Position numbers and translations under genes: made by a program. The notes under the pieces are model-generated. The model was not told the DNA's origin. It ran no database searches and saw nothing but the letters and a program-made list of their open reading frames with translations. Below are positions 20,676 to 33,084 of a stretch of DNA of 64,000 nt, one piece after another. Source of the DNA: Thelephora terrestris (taxonomy: Eukaryota; Basidiomycota; Agaricomycetes; Thelephorales; Thelephoraceae); contig WIUZ02000018.1 of the NCBI GenBank assembly GCA_015956445.1, positions 558,001 to 622,000 on the forward strand, in the 5' to 3' direction. Positions within the stretch are counted from its first letter, which is position 1. Every line of letters starts with the position of its first letter.

Positions 20676-23600
20676 TGTCAGGGCCACTCTACCCCAACAA
20701 CTACCAGTGCACTGAGCCGACTCCACAGAGTACTCACTAGTCCAACTAGCTTGTGAGAGAACGATCACGTCTCTATTCTTCCGGTAGGTTGTCCGAGGTC
20801 ACTACAAGTCAGGTCGAAATCCTAAAGAGAAACCCAACCTAAACCGTACTTCGTTCGGTTTAACAGACAAGGGTTGATCCCTACAACAGGATTGATGACT
20901 CCACCAGGTGATCGACTGGACGCTCGAGGTGTTCTACAAGGTGAACGCTGAGGTTCTATAGTTACGAGGCGCAGTTGACGCGCAGAGCGGGAGGGAGAGC
21001 AGATGGGGGATGTCTTGGATCAAACAAGAAACTCTGACTTGTCCTTAACTGCAACTGGGCTGAGAAGGGCAGAGGATTTCCTGAGGTAACAAAACTAAGG
21101 TACTACGATACAGCCACAGTTGCTACTTATACTAAAGGAGTGGCCATGACGTCAATACCCTAATATACCCTTATCAAGTCCGAACAAAGGGAGATAAGGA
21201 GTGTGAGAACGCTAAGTAAGGGAAGCGAACAAATATGACGCGTGGGAGAATAAAGGACAAAGGGCCTTACTAGCGTGTGAAGGATTGCATAAAAGATAAC
21301 GAATGTCCGCATGAAACATAGGGGTAAAGATAACACTAGTCCTAAAAGAAAGAGGGGCATGGGGTCATGAAAGTTCGTACCTGGGGATCACACCCAAGGG
21401 TTAGGTGAGAATCTTCTTGGATGCTTCCTTTGGAGAGGCCAAAGATAGAGACCATGCAGCATCCCTTGTTGTCTGTAGGCGGTAACAGCATCACGGACTA
21501 GTGGCAACCTTATCGTGCGTCCAAACATGAGGAGCGAGGGCCTAGACTCATGGGACATAAGGGATTACAGATTCGCCGGCGTTTCACGCTAACGGCTACT
21601 CCACATTCGCTTGGCTAACCAGAAAGAGTCTAAGGCACTCTTTCTGACTAACGGCGATTCCTTCCTCCGGTTAGGAGACTGTGATGTGACTGTCCACGTG
21701 TGTGATCAGGGTCCAGGGTTGATCGTAATCGTAAAGTCATGAGGGGTCGTAAAAGGGGTTCGTGATGTCATAAAGGGGTCATCAGGGTCTTGAGACCTAT
21801 TTTTAGTGCGCGCGCATTCTAGGCGTTCCGGAACGAAGTTCTTCCAAGGCCGTCCCGCAGGCCGAGGTGTCAGCTTGATGTAGTAAGCCAACGATGATGG
21901 TACAGTGGCGGAAGTTGATGTGACCCGGACCAATGAGGTTCATCGAGGTAGGTCACGTGAAGGATCACCGATCTAGGCTATAAGAAGGACGTCTTCTTGG
22001 AGCCATCCTTGATCAGCAACACCAGCAACTTCCCCATCATCTTACCAAAACATGTCTTTCCCCAACAACCATACCTACAAAGTCGCCAACGGCATCTCCA
22101 CCATCTCCCGTATCGACCGTCGTGTCGCTGCCCGCAAGTCCTACGCCTGTGCAGCGGGGACTCCCTATACCACGGATGATCAGGTATGGGGGAGGTCTAG
22201 AGCTTCTTGTGTTCGCACTAACGCCTTCCTCTAGGTAGAGGTTACGTTCTTTTGGGCGATGATGTCCAGCTAACGACTTCTAGATCTTGGAGGTTGTCAC
22301 GGAAGTGGACGCCGAACGTCTCAGGGAGACGATCCCTCACTTGATGGGATTGACCTGGGACGACGAGCTCTGGGTCCGTACGATGATCGCTGAGAAGGTG
22401 ATCTTCCAGATGAGGGGTAGGTTCGGGGAGTTGGAGCATCCGATCAAGAAGGAGCTCTGGTACACCCTTCAGAGGGGGATCTACGATCAGGACCTGTTGG
22501 AGCACGGGGCGACCGTTCCTCGGGCCGTCCGCCATGCCACTGCCGCCACCTCGTTATTGTGGTCGCTCGTTTGGGAGGGAGAGAGCCGGGTAGGTTCTCT
22601 GTTTGAATATTCGAGTATGACTCTCGACTAATCAAACTGCCTAGGTTGAACGTTTGGAGCGCGAGGTGAAGGAAGCGAAGGCCGACGTCCTTCGTTTGTC
22701 GGCGGAGGGTCTACAGATGAAAGAGACTCTGGCCGCCTTCCAGCAGGGGACGAACGAGGCATTGGAGGCGATGGTTGCCAACCATCAAGAGTTGATCGCC
22801 GGGCTGAAGGTCCGGGACAACAACATCAAGGGGGTGTTGGCCAGGAGGGATGAAAAGGTAGCTTTTCTCATCTCGAAAGACGAAATGAGAAAAGCTGACA
22901 CTTCTTCTAGACTGAACAGCTCGAGGACGTGGTGGCGGTGTTGACAGCGCAGATCGCATCCCTGCAGGATAAGACCTGCAACTGCAAGGAGGGTCCGAAG
23001 TTGGTTGGTCAGGGGACTGCCGACGTTCCGTTTGAGTTGGAGTACGCCGACGAGGTGGTACTCCCATCGCCTAACCCGTCGTCCTATGCGACGCCTCCGA
23101 TCGAGAACGCGGTTCCCGTTCCGACTCCGGCTCCGGCTTCTACGTTGGCCGAGTCCGACAAGGAGAACTGTCGGCGTTGCCCGCTGCAGCCAATCAGTCA
23201 GCTGGTCAAGATCGAGGACGAGGTCATGGAAGTGGACCGGGCCGAAGATGTTCCGAGGGCCGTTGAGGTACGTCCGGTGACAACAGGGCAGCGTTGTAAA
23301 CGCTCTCGACGCCATGTTGCTCATCGCATGGCTCCATCGGCTAACCCATACCCACGTCCAGTTGAGTCGGATGGTGACCAGTCTGGTCGAGGTGGGGGAC
23401 GAGAGTTCCGCTATCGGGTCCACCGTTCCTACCGACAGGTCGAGTCGGAGATCCAGCTTCGCCACCAGCTTCGACTCGCAAGAGAGGATCCCACCCAGGG
23501 GTGTGACGAGGGAGACGGAGGGTCGCTCGCCGACTACGTCGATAGTGCTGTCGAGCAGTCACCCGGTGATGGAGATGTGGGACCAGGTGTTCCAGAGTTC

Positions 23601-23977
23601 GGTGACATCTGGGAGGCTGATCGGTCCGCTCGAAGGCATCTCTTCCTATCGGCTTGAACTAGTCGTTCAGCTGAGTGCTGAAGATGGTGACACCATGTTC
23701 GGGGAGGTCCTTGCGAGGAGGGGCCAGCACTACGATCTCCGGGATGGAAGGGTGATGACCATGAGGCCTGCCGTAGATCGAGTCGACTTTTGAGGACGTT
23801 GTATAAGCATTGTATAGCCAGTTGTTCCGTATTGCCGTGAATGTATGCGCGTTTGTGTGTTTTTGAATGATGGTGTGAAGGATAAGGAATGTGAAGCATT
23901 CAAAACATAAGAAGTGGTAAGAAGAGTTCGAAGAAAGAGTGTGTTATAAAAAGTTTAAAAATACCATGTTCCTGACA
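20676..23977 (+). mobile_element. TG...CA element, copy 2, with 5-bp target duplication ATTGG; looks whole
   Basis: 3302 bp, reverse orientation to copy 1. It starts TGTCAGGGCCACTC and ends ACCATGTTCCTGACA; ATTGG flanks both ends. Layout: about 1.37 kb without a clear gene on the coding strand, then a spliced gene (22052-23793) and a 180-bp tail. The two ends share only TGTCAGG as an inverted repeat and there are no terminal direct repeats. The two copies are clearly diverged, so neither is new, although the target duplications are still exact. Confidence 0.82.
22052..23793 (+). CDS. Unrecognised multi-exon gene carried by the TG...CA element
   Basis: Starts MSFPNNHTYKVANG and ends AVDRVDF. 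About five exons joined by four short GT-AG introns (roughly 22184-22283, 22590-22644, 22858-22910 and 23268-23361), each with a CTAAC- or CTAAT-like branch point or pyrimidine tract; the phases agree and give roughly 480 residues. The second exon is a globular helical part (GLTWDDELWV, GRFGELEHPIKKELWY). The third is a heptad-rich coiled coil (ERLEREVKEAKADVLRL). Two Cys pairs (CNC and CRRC) with Pro-rich and acidic linkers follow, then a basic linker and a conserved C-terminal segment around VMEMWDQVF and ARRGQ. Copy 1 carries a diverged version of every part. Function unknown: a Gag-like or regulatory protein of the element, or a captured host gene. Confidence 0.6.
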
Positions 23978-24724
23978 ATTGGCTCGAGGGTCAGAGGTGA
24001 TATGAGGCTTGAGAGCGGTGTACGGCGGCTTCCGGGACTTTTCCTTCGGGCGGGATGTCTGCGAGAGGGTCGACGCTAGCGGGGCCCTATTTCGTTGGAT
24101 TTCTAATGCCCTGAAAGCCTCTTAGAACTACAAAACCATGCCAATCAGTGTCCGTCACCGCAGTGAGGCCGAGGGATGGCTCACAGGTTAGCATGGACCG
24201 GAAGGGTAAGAATGTTCTGAGGAGATCTTGCGACACCGTACGAGCCATACCGACCGGTTCCCGGAGCTTTCAACCCGCTATACCTGTTATTCGATGCTGT
24301 CGTCGTAGTCAGCCTTGATGCTGTCATCAATATTACCAGTATTGATGGCCCACTCACACAAACGGGGTACGCAAACCCAGGCCAGAATCGGCTCATCCAA
24401 ATCGCCTTCCGGATCCCTTTCCAACACTTGTTGGCCTCGTGCTTGCATTCCCCGTATTGATCGCAAATGGTGGCGGAGACAGCGGGTCAAAGCGTTCCCG
24501 AACTCCGAGCCCAAATCGACCAAACGTTGACCGGTTCGGCAACCGGAAAAATTCAAATCACTCCAGTCGACCAAAGTTTGGTCGGAATTGGTCGGAACGA
24601 AAGTGGCAGGTGTAATTACAAATCACGAAGTACCCGAAACCGACCGAACTTTGGTCGAAAACCGACCTAATCTTTTCCTACAGTGTTATAATCAAATATT
24701 CAAGAACCAAAACTCTGCAGGTCA
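23978..24724. other. No gene called; gene remnant, then a short palindromic segment
   Basis: 23978-24120 continues the remnant described at 20223-20675 on the minus strand. 24120-24540 shows nothing recognisable. 24540-24690 is rich in GGTCGG/CCGACC words, including the 17-base palindrome CGACCAAAGTTTGGTCG near 24572. It may be a hairpin or a worn MITE. Confidence 0.4.
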
Positions 24725-25215
24725 ACTGCGGCGGGCACGAAATTAACCCTGGATTTTCATGAACCACCAGTATCTATGTCAGCTTGGAGAAATTCTCCGA
24801 GGCTAATCATGGCGCCCAGAATCATCTCGTCACCATCGGCGCCGGGTTGATCTGGGATGATGTGTACGCGGCCCTCGATCACCTTGCTGTACTACGAGCT
24901 GTGTGGGTGGACGTGTCGACGGGTACGTAACTGTCTTTTAGCCTTCGGATCGACTTGAAAGTGATTGAACTGCGTCTTTAGGCTGTTCTTCAGGTTATTC
25001 GTACGGGAACAATCAATATGGACTCGTTGTGGATAATGTCCTCGCACATAACTTGCCCGATGGTACCATTGTGACCGCCTTCGAAGACGAATCTCCGGAA
25101 CTCTTTTGGGCTCTCAAGGTACAGTTATCATGCAACCGCCTTGAATGAATCGTTGATCTAATTACGACTGAACGGACAGGGCAAAGGCAGCAACTTTGTG
25201 CGCCATTAACCTTCA
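24725..25215 (+). pseudogene. FAD-linked oxidase (PCMH / berberine-bridge type) relic
   Basis: Fragments in order match the FAD-binding PCMH fold: GGHEINPGFS, SLEKFSEANHGAQNHLVTIG, AGLIWDDVYAALD, then after a likely intron (about 24928-24992) YGNNQYGLVVDNV, LPDGTIVT and ELFWALKGKGSNFV, with another intron near 25118-25180. A stop lies in the FS-TTSIY part. The usual GGRVSGVGVAGFTLGGG segment is missing, and the frame closes right after SNFV where the substrate domain should begin. Intact relatives (about 480 residues) are secreted flavoenzymes oxidising sugars or alkaloid-like substrates. This is a decayed N-terminal half. Confidence 0.75.
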
Positions 25216-26958
25216 TCGCGGAAGTAGGATGCCGCGCTTACCGGAGACAGGAAATCGTCACCTCGTTTGTAATCAGGACTAATCCGCAGGTGGGCTGTCA
25301 TTGTTTTTTTGGTCCGACCCATGGGGCTTACTTCAGTTGCAATCCACAATTGGACATTGAGCTTATCGAACAAGAGCCCTCTGTCGCTTGAAATGTTTGC
25401 GCAGTACTGGGGAACGACCCTGGCCTGAGATCGGCGTCTTTTTCTCTTACAGGGTCGAACCGTTCCTCCGGAATCGTCTCTCATATAACGCGTTGTCATC
25501 TACCTGCCGCCTGGTGTCCAGAATCAGCTCGCATCCCCGCCGTCGTAGTCGACTGGATGGATGTCTTTGGGGGGGAGAAACCGACATACGGTCCATGCTA
25601 TATCACTGCCATCATCGAAACCGTAACTCTTGCTGGGAACGTCGTCGGTGACGAGCAAGGTTTCATTGTACAAGAAGCTCCCGAGGTATAACAACTGCGT
25701 GGAGTTCAATACTCCATCTGTCGACATGTGCGGCGAGAATCCGTCCGTTCTCCGGAAATCGAAGAGGAAGTATGTGATCCTGAGGGAGTGATGAACCTGC
25801 TTGGAGGGGGGGTAGAAGTTTTGAATCTGTCAAACTCCTACGAGTACATTCGTCAAACACGAGTCATCGTTGTGAGTATGGTTTGATCTCATAAATTCCG
25901 TGCTGGGAGGATTCCTCCGATATGTGGGTTTCGCTCAAACTGCGGCTTCACCTCTTGGTGGGATCGCTGGAGATTCCAAATTGTGCGCCCAACAGGGGAT
26001 TATTTCGTATCTGAGAGGGCTAGAAAGTAGGATATCAACGACTGGGTACACAGACAGCACCCGAGGGAGCTACGCACCTGGGCGGCCGCGACCCAAAAGC
26101 AATCCAAGGAGACGACCGAGTCTCACCCTCTTCGTTCTTCGAGCTAAGCAAACGGGCGTTCCCGTATCCTTTTGGGGAGCATATCTGTCGACCGCAGGGA
26201 GCCTTCAAAGAAACCTTGGCCATAGTTGCGAACCCATGTCCATGAAGAAGCGATTGAGAACCCGATTAGCCAGGGCGATAGACCTTCGAGACAGCGGGGA
26301 AATCTTCCTACGGGCATATATTGGTAATTACAATCTTCGTTTCTGTCGGCGAGTGGACGTGGGTGGGGAGGGCTTGGAGCTTGGCTGTGGGCTGGGAGTG
26401 AACGCCTAGTTGTCAGCGCAATGGCCTCCGTCCCCTCCAACGCGCGCGAGGGGTTCTTACAGGTTGGCTGCCTATTGGAAGCATCCCACAAACATAAAAC
26501 GCACTGCATCAGGATGTGGAGGCTGGCGGCCGCGTACGAACGTGCCTCGAGCCCAGCTGCAGCGACTGCTGTGAACGTGAGCGAGAACATTTCTCGACTG
26601 ACGATAGGGATAGACTTACTCTCTTGAGGCCGTTTTATATGAGGGTGTTACCCAGTATCTCCCTGTTGGTACTCCATTTCTGCAGCTGGTACATAGCTGG
26701 TATCCAAAGGTCGCAAGAGGGATAAAGAAGAAGCACAGGATAAATTGGTCGGTTCGTGGTTTGCGGGAAACCTGGGGGCGTTGTTGAAGGGTAAGAAGGG
26801 GTGTGCGAGTACACCACAGGGTCGGTAATTTCCACGCCAGAGCGGAGAGTGGATTCAACTCCGCTCTTATTTTCAGAAGACATCTTTCCTTCAACGGTGC
26901 TCCCTTGTTGGTCCTAACCGTTACGTTCTCTGTCTGTACAGATGATGTGTATCCTCGT
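25216..26958. other. No recognised gene
   Basis: Several frames of 60-170 codons on both strands overlap one another and show no domain I recognise. A + strand stretch near 25520-25700 could be worn coding sequence from the FAD oxidase gene, but the match is too weak to call. A minus-strand frame at 26144-26590 starts with a hydrophobic segment (MFSLTFTAVAAAG) but has no further support. Confidence 0.4.
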
Positions 26959-28327
26959 CTATTCCTCGCCCTTCCTACCTGAGCCTACGAGTTCCTGGTC
27001 CCATTTTCTACACAACGACTTGCGGACAGCCTTGAGCGACAGGTGGAGGAGATATTGGAGTGAGGCCTTACCTCTAACGCTACCAAATGGGAATCTTCGG
27101 ATTCTGGTGCCAAATCCCGGATTGCGGATCCCAGATTATACAAGTATTCCTACGAAAATGCGCCAATGAATTTTCCGGGCGCAGAACGCCACGACCGCGA
27201 ACCAGATCACCTCGTTTGTCCCGGACGGGCCGACCGAACGCCAAATCACCCCAGCGATTTCTTCCAAGGATTCGTTCGCCACTGGCCAAAGTTTTCGACT
27301 ACCGTTGTTCTTGTCATATCACCAAACGCTTACCAAACGCGGGGTTATCTTTTCGGGCGACGTACACCTTGCCCGGGCTCAGCCATCGCCTTGGGGACTT
27401 CAATCAAATATTGGAACGTTACCTGTGCCTACGAACAACCAGTCAGATCGATTTTATCGCAAAAAAGAGCCCCATTATACCCTCTGAACAACCACAACCT
27501 CCCCACCGTCTGGCCCTACGCCATACACGTTTATCTCTTCTAGGGTATACCCCGCCTGCAACCAAACCAGCATCAATCAAGGCTCAAGTCGGGGTTGTGT
27601 GTCGGGGGCTTACTATTTCTCGTAGATCTAAGACACACGTCAAGATTCGGTATGAGAAAGGTATACCTAGAATTATCCTTATTACCTAGAAGGTCCCGGA
27701 CCTCCGCCGCATACGCTGGATTTATGGTGAACGCAACACCTTGATCCAAATATCACTACAACTGTGAGAACAAAATCAAAAAAGGTTACCCCATACGACG
27801 TCTGTGTCTGGGAACGAATCCTGAAAACCCCCAAAGGATGATCGATGAATGCTTAAATTACACCGACATTTGGCGCCCCAAAGGAGAGGTTAACGAGCGG
27901 GACTCACCGACGGGGAGAACTCGTGCCATTCCTCCTGGTGGACTAAAGTGACGACTCGACCGGGGCTCTAGCGCGCGGGGGACCGTTGTTGGAAAACGAA
28001 ATCGCACCTCGGGAGCCACAACGGAATCCTCACCTCCTCCGTACCACGGTGATCGGGAGATTTCTGTGCAAACCGACGCACGTAGCCTTTGAGGTATCCT
28101 GGTACTAACGGGTAGAACCACATGTTGGAACCCAACGATCCTCTGGGGTTTCCCCTCTCGATAGTTTACCGATTACACTTTACCTTGGGAGATAACGTGG
28201 GGTGGAGGCTATGGATCACAGAAGAATCCACCCTCAGTCGTTGGGTTCCACGGTCGGTCATCGCCATATATCTAACCTTGAAAATTAGAGACCCGTACCC
28301 AAAAACCACAAACGCAGGTTCATCCAT
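26959..28327 (-). CDS. ChaC-type gamma-glutamylcyclotransferase, 13 exons
   Basis: A continuous splice model gives 206 residues. Exons (minus): 28327-28277, 28208-28184, 28104-28034, 27967-27908, 27820-27790, 27739-27686, 27627-27614, 27555-27481, 27428-27423 (6 nt), 27367-27334, 27260-27211, 27149-27072, 27030-26959. All junctions are GT-AG and all phases agree. The protein starts MDEPAFVVFGYGSLIFK with the YGSL substrate loop, then PPPHVI, GYLKGYVRRFAQKS, PGRVVTLVHQEEWHEF, DVVWGVAFTINP, AGYTLEEINVYG, QVYVARKDNPAF and WRSVGPSGTNEEYLYNL, the usual order of ChaC/GCG proteins. Known role: cytosolic cleavage of glutathione to 5-oxoproline and Cys-Gly. Length and motifs are normal, so it looks functional. 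The family is known; the assignment is from motif recall. Confidence 0.92.
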
Positions 28328-28904
28328 AACGTGATCGAAAAATGTCCGACGTTGTTGATCGGCGAGAAAGCACGGAAGGCGATTGCCGATCGGGTCCAGA
28401 AGCCAAACACGCCACAATATTGGTCTGTGCGCAACGCATCGGCGAGGTTAAATTCCGCGCTGAGGTCGTACCACGGGCTTTTCCCTTATCTCTTGTGCTC
28501 GGGCATGTACTGTCGCCTGTGAGGTTTCTACCGAGGCACAGTTTTTTGCTGATTGCAAATTACACATCCTGACACGTCCGATGCGCTTCGGCCATCGGCA
28601 ATTTTTGGAAAATTCCCCTCACCTTTTGCGGCTTCCTTGTATTCTCCTCGTGATTACCCCTCTCAAATGGGTTTGAAGGAGTTTCGAGGCGAACGTTAGT
28701 TAGTTGCTCTGTAGCTTCATGAAATAAACTTGATTCCTCTCTCACAAAGTATGACTCTCGAATTTCTACTTTTGTGCTTGCTTATGCGGTTCCACCGAGT
28801 GTCCATTCCATAAAATCCTATGATTGCAACAGAGGGAGAAACACAGAACACGTCGATATGCACATGTAAGGTATATACGGTACCGTCTAAAGTAGTTGTC
28901 GGAT
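28328..28904. other. ChaC promoter side and unrelated sequence at the dynein breakpoint
   Basis: 28328-28560 is upstream of ChaC. From 28905 downward the minus strand no longer matches dynein. No gene was recognised between. Confidence 0.4.
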
Positions 28905-31900
28905 GATCAAAACCTCGGTCCACCCACCAATCCTTCAATAGAATGATGCTCGAGCTCGTTCCTCGCCTTGAGAATCGCCGCATGCATCTCCTTCATCGCC
29001 ACGCTCAACTTGGCCCCAAACCTGTTCATGATATCCCGCTGCCACGCGTCATACTTCGCGTTAACCCTCGACTGGACCTGCTCGTAGTCGATGATACACA
29101 CGCCGAAGCTCTTCTGCGTCTCGGACGTGTCGAACGTCGACCGAGCCTTCTTGATCTCGGTCAGGAGTTGTTGCCAGTTCGCGAGCGAGTCTCCGAGGCG
29201 ATTGAAAACGTATTCGGCTTCGAGATCCCAGAGGGACTGGAACTGCAACCACTTGCCGACGTACTCCTTGAGCTGCTGAACCTTGTTCTCGATCAACGCA
29301 AACGGATGTTGGAGGGTGTTATCCGTAAACCGCGTAAGCTGTGGGGCGTCAGTCCTAGGAAGAACGAAGAACCAAGTCACCGCCCCATACCAATGAAGTA
29401 TAGGTCGTTTCCGATACTGTAGCACTCTGCATCTGCAACCCGATCTCGTACCTCGAACTCTGGATCCGACGTAATCGACAAACAACACCTAGATGCCTCG
29501 TCAGGTGCCGTGTCACATCGCACTTTATATCTCTCCACTTCACCTATCCAATCGTGTAGTTGTCTGACCCATGACTGTCGCGCATACTCGATGGGTGGGT
29601 CAAGGAAGATGACCTGGTTCTGGATCCTGATTTCATGTATGATCGGCTTGACGGCCATATGTCCCTCGAGAAACTAAACCGCCAACGTTCGGTCGACAAC
29701 ATATCTAAACATGGGGACCACACACCTTCTCGTCCTTGGGCCTCTTGTCGGACCGACGTTTACTGGACACCTCTCGTGTATGATCCCGCCGAGTATCCGC
29801 GTCGTCCGTCCTGTCAAACTCGGCGCACCATACCAGGATGATCTGCGTGAGGCGCTTGAGAAGGATCAATTCGATCTTCTTGTCCAGTTCCGCAACCCAA
29901 TGTTCGAGGTTGGCGTAGCCCTCCAGATTCAGGCGATCGATCTGACAAAGGCATTCAGCCAAGACTCGTCAACCAAAAAGCCTCTTACGCACAGCAGCTT
30001 GGATCTGATTCAGCAGTTCCGTGAACGCTTCGGTGGTATACGAACAAGTCGAAAGATCATCCACCGCCCGTGATATCTCTTTGTAAAGATCAATGACGTT
30101 GTTGGTTTTGTCCTACCCGTCGCGTTCGTAAATCGTTTGCGGCACATCGGGGACGTGAACCCTTACCTGTAACACAGAGACGACAGACGCAAACTCCCTG
30201 ACGAATTGGATGTGTCGATTGTCCCGAGCCTCAGAGCTTGGAATGTATCTCGATCCATCGTATTGACTGACGAAATGATCCCACCGGATGTTCATCCCTG
30301 CCCTTGGGTCAGCGCCGTCTCGCCCCGAGTTTCAAAAGGCTTACCTCTCGAAACCATTCTCTGAGATTCGTTCCTATACTCGGCGACGAGCCACTCGATA
30401 TCCTTGTTATTCTCCACGAGGTCCAGCGTCTGACCGTACATCCTGACCGTCTCCATCAAACTGACGGCGTGCGGGTATACCCTCTTCGCGTCCTTCGCCA
30501 TATTCGTTATGCCATGCGGCACCTGGAACCCCAACCACAGCAAGTTCCGGACTTCCTTGAACAACGTGATGATCTGGGGGTCAAAGTTCACCGCAAGCTG
30601 GTACCCCCCACCACGGAGCCTAACGATCTCAAACAGCCGTCCATTGACACCCATCCCTCTCCGATTGATGTCCTGGAGCCAAGCATCGAAAACGGGCCGA
30701 GTATCCAGCTTCCTGACAAATGCGGTTGATTCGGCTTGAAGTTTTTGACCTTCGGCGTACAGTTCCCATCCCTTCCCGAGGACGTCTTCCACTCGCTTCA
30801 TGTATGTGAGTAGCTGGTTTTCGATCTGACGCGCCCAGATGATCGCTCCTGCAAGCGGGGGAAGGTCTCGCATTTGTGCCATATGATACGCCTCAGAAGA
30901 CCGATACTGCGTCTTGAACTTTAATTCAGAAAACGAAAAATCAGCGCTTATACCGGGTTAGACCATGAAAGGTAAAACCTTATCGTGCAAACGCTTGATA
31001 TCCTCCTTGACAGTATCGATGAGCTGGGTCTGGTACTCTTGGATGGCTCCACGGATCTGAAGGACCATTCAGCGACGCGACGTTAGCGTTGCAGATTTTG
31101 GTCTTACCTTTGGACGAACAAAAAGGGCGTTGAACTTTGAGAACACCCTAAACATCTCGTTCGCGTTCCTGGCTGTTCCCAGTCGATCCCTGAGGCGGGC
31201 AATGATCTGGTTTTCCACCCTAGCTACGCGCTCGTTGTATGCGTTCTCGGCGGTGACCCATATCTCGGTTCCCTCTATCGTAGGACCTGATCAGCTGCCA
31301 AAACGCGGTCAAGGGTTGCAAGGGGACGCACCAACTGATACGTCAAGGACGTCGATCCTCTTCATGACTTCATACGCCTCCTTCACCTCTTCCTCCATAT
31401 CGATTCCTCCAACCTCGATCCCCACTACTCCCAACCCTTTCGTGGGACCCGTCATCACCGCCAATTGCTCGTGCTGCTTCCTCCACTCCTTCAGATACCT
31501 CGTCCGTTCCTGCAATTTGTCGTGAGCGGGCACGACCTTGATCGGAATGAACTTTTCCGATCGTTTCCTGCTCAGTTCACGAGCGACGTCCGTGAAACCT
31601 TTCATCGAGTCGTCCCAGGTACGGAAGATATTCATCACTTGTGTCAGAAGGCGTTCAAAAGTGTCGTAGGGGGTATAGAGGAGTCGGTGGGAGGTGAGTA
31701 CGCGTGTGAGTTGTTCGTTGAAATCCCGCGAGATGGCCTCGACGAGTGGGAGGGCACGGCGGATGGGGTATGGGGCGACGCGAAGCTTTCGATTGATGTG
31801 ACCGAAAATGAGCACCAAGGATTCTTGGATCTTGTCAAGGTCCGTGGCAGACAGCAGTTCATTCAGAGGGAAATCTTTCATCAGTTGGTTGTACTTGTGC

Positions 31901-33084
31901 ACTGGAACGGATCTAAGATTAGTTCCCGGAGCACGACTTGGACAGACGCGTTGAATGTACCAATGTCTGTTGCCTCCTTCAGACCGGTGTCGGCTATGAA
32001 ACTGACCGTAGCGTGATACCGTTTCGCGTTCCGAAGACAGTCCATAATCATGAGAACGTCCTCGCTACGAAGTTGAGTTTCGATGCCTTCGAGAGCTCTC
32101 TCCAGACTGAGCCAAAAGTTGATTTCTTGCGAGGCCGTCCCAGAAGACACGTCTCTGCTCAGTTTGGTCACTGCTTGGATGGACTTGATCCACTGGTTCA
32201 CGTGAGAGTGCAGGGCATTCAGGAAACTGCTGTCGCTCAGCAGTTTCGGAGGGATGTCGTTGATGCTCGGTCGCGATCCTTTGGCCTGGGCCTGTTCGAC
32301 GGCTTTCTGGATTACGGGGTGGATGATTAGGTGTGTTTCTGGAATCTCGACATTTTGCTGAAGGTGAAGCAGCGATAACTCAAGTTCCGCAAACTTCTTC
32401 TTCGTCATCGGAATACCTAAGCAACGACTCAGCCATCCTTCCCACCGCTACTTCAATGAGTACAACTTACCCATTTTGCTGTCGTTGTCTTTCACACCTC
32501 CTCGTGAGCCGACGAAAGCATCAAACCATGGCTTCACCCCACAGCTGACAACCGCGTGCAAACTCTCGTACGGCGTCTCTTCTCCGCCGAAGAGGTTCAG
32601 GAAATGGAGTTGGGAGGATAAGGGTGCAGTGGGGTCCAGGATCGGTGTTCGTTTGATTAAAGCCAGAGTGGTCGCGTTCGAGACATGGTAAGCGAGCTGG
32701 GTGGTAAGCTGGTACTTGAAAGTCGACACTCCTTCGTCTGCAGCCAAGAACCGCAACATAACAAATTTGGATCAAAAAAGAAAAGAAAGGTAACTCTTAA
32801 CTGAGAGGAATGTCGCGGAAAGACGAACCTTCGAGGTCATCCCGCCGTTTCACGACGTAGATCACGTCGGAGCCTTCACCCGCGAACTTTGACACGGTTT
32901 CGTCAAAGTCTTCCGACTCAAACAGATCGTCCAACTCTTCGGGCAACGCTCCTATCACGGGTGGAAGTAAGGCGGATAAGTAGGATCGAAAGAGAGAAAC
33001 GTCGAATTGAGTGGTGGGTTCGAGGAGCCCATCGTGGTGTCCGTTTGTCCCGTTTACCGGCACTGGTGTCAAAGGGAGTTCCAT
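28905..33084 (-). pseudogene. dyn1: Cytoplasmic dynein heavy chain, tail part only, 3'-truncated
   Basis: Starts MELPLTPVPVNGTNG at 33084 and follows fungal dynein-1 heavy chain tails closely through many exons: [152 protein letters not shown] and 'KARNELEHHSIEG'. This covers the N-terminal tail (DHC_N1) and the start of the linker region, about 1,100-1,200 residues. Similarity stops at HSIEG near 28930; the next conserved segment (around AVTFI) and the whole AAA+ motor are absent. A full heavy chain exceeds 4,000 residues, so this locus cannot make a motor. It is either a partial duplicate or a gene cut by rearrangement. The frames retained look well conserved, so the break may be recent. 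Confidence 0.85.

Noticed and set aside
27087-27689. 200-codon plus-strand frame
   Set aside because: It is antisense to the 13-exon ChaC gene, which explains its openness through short introns.
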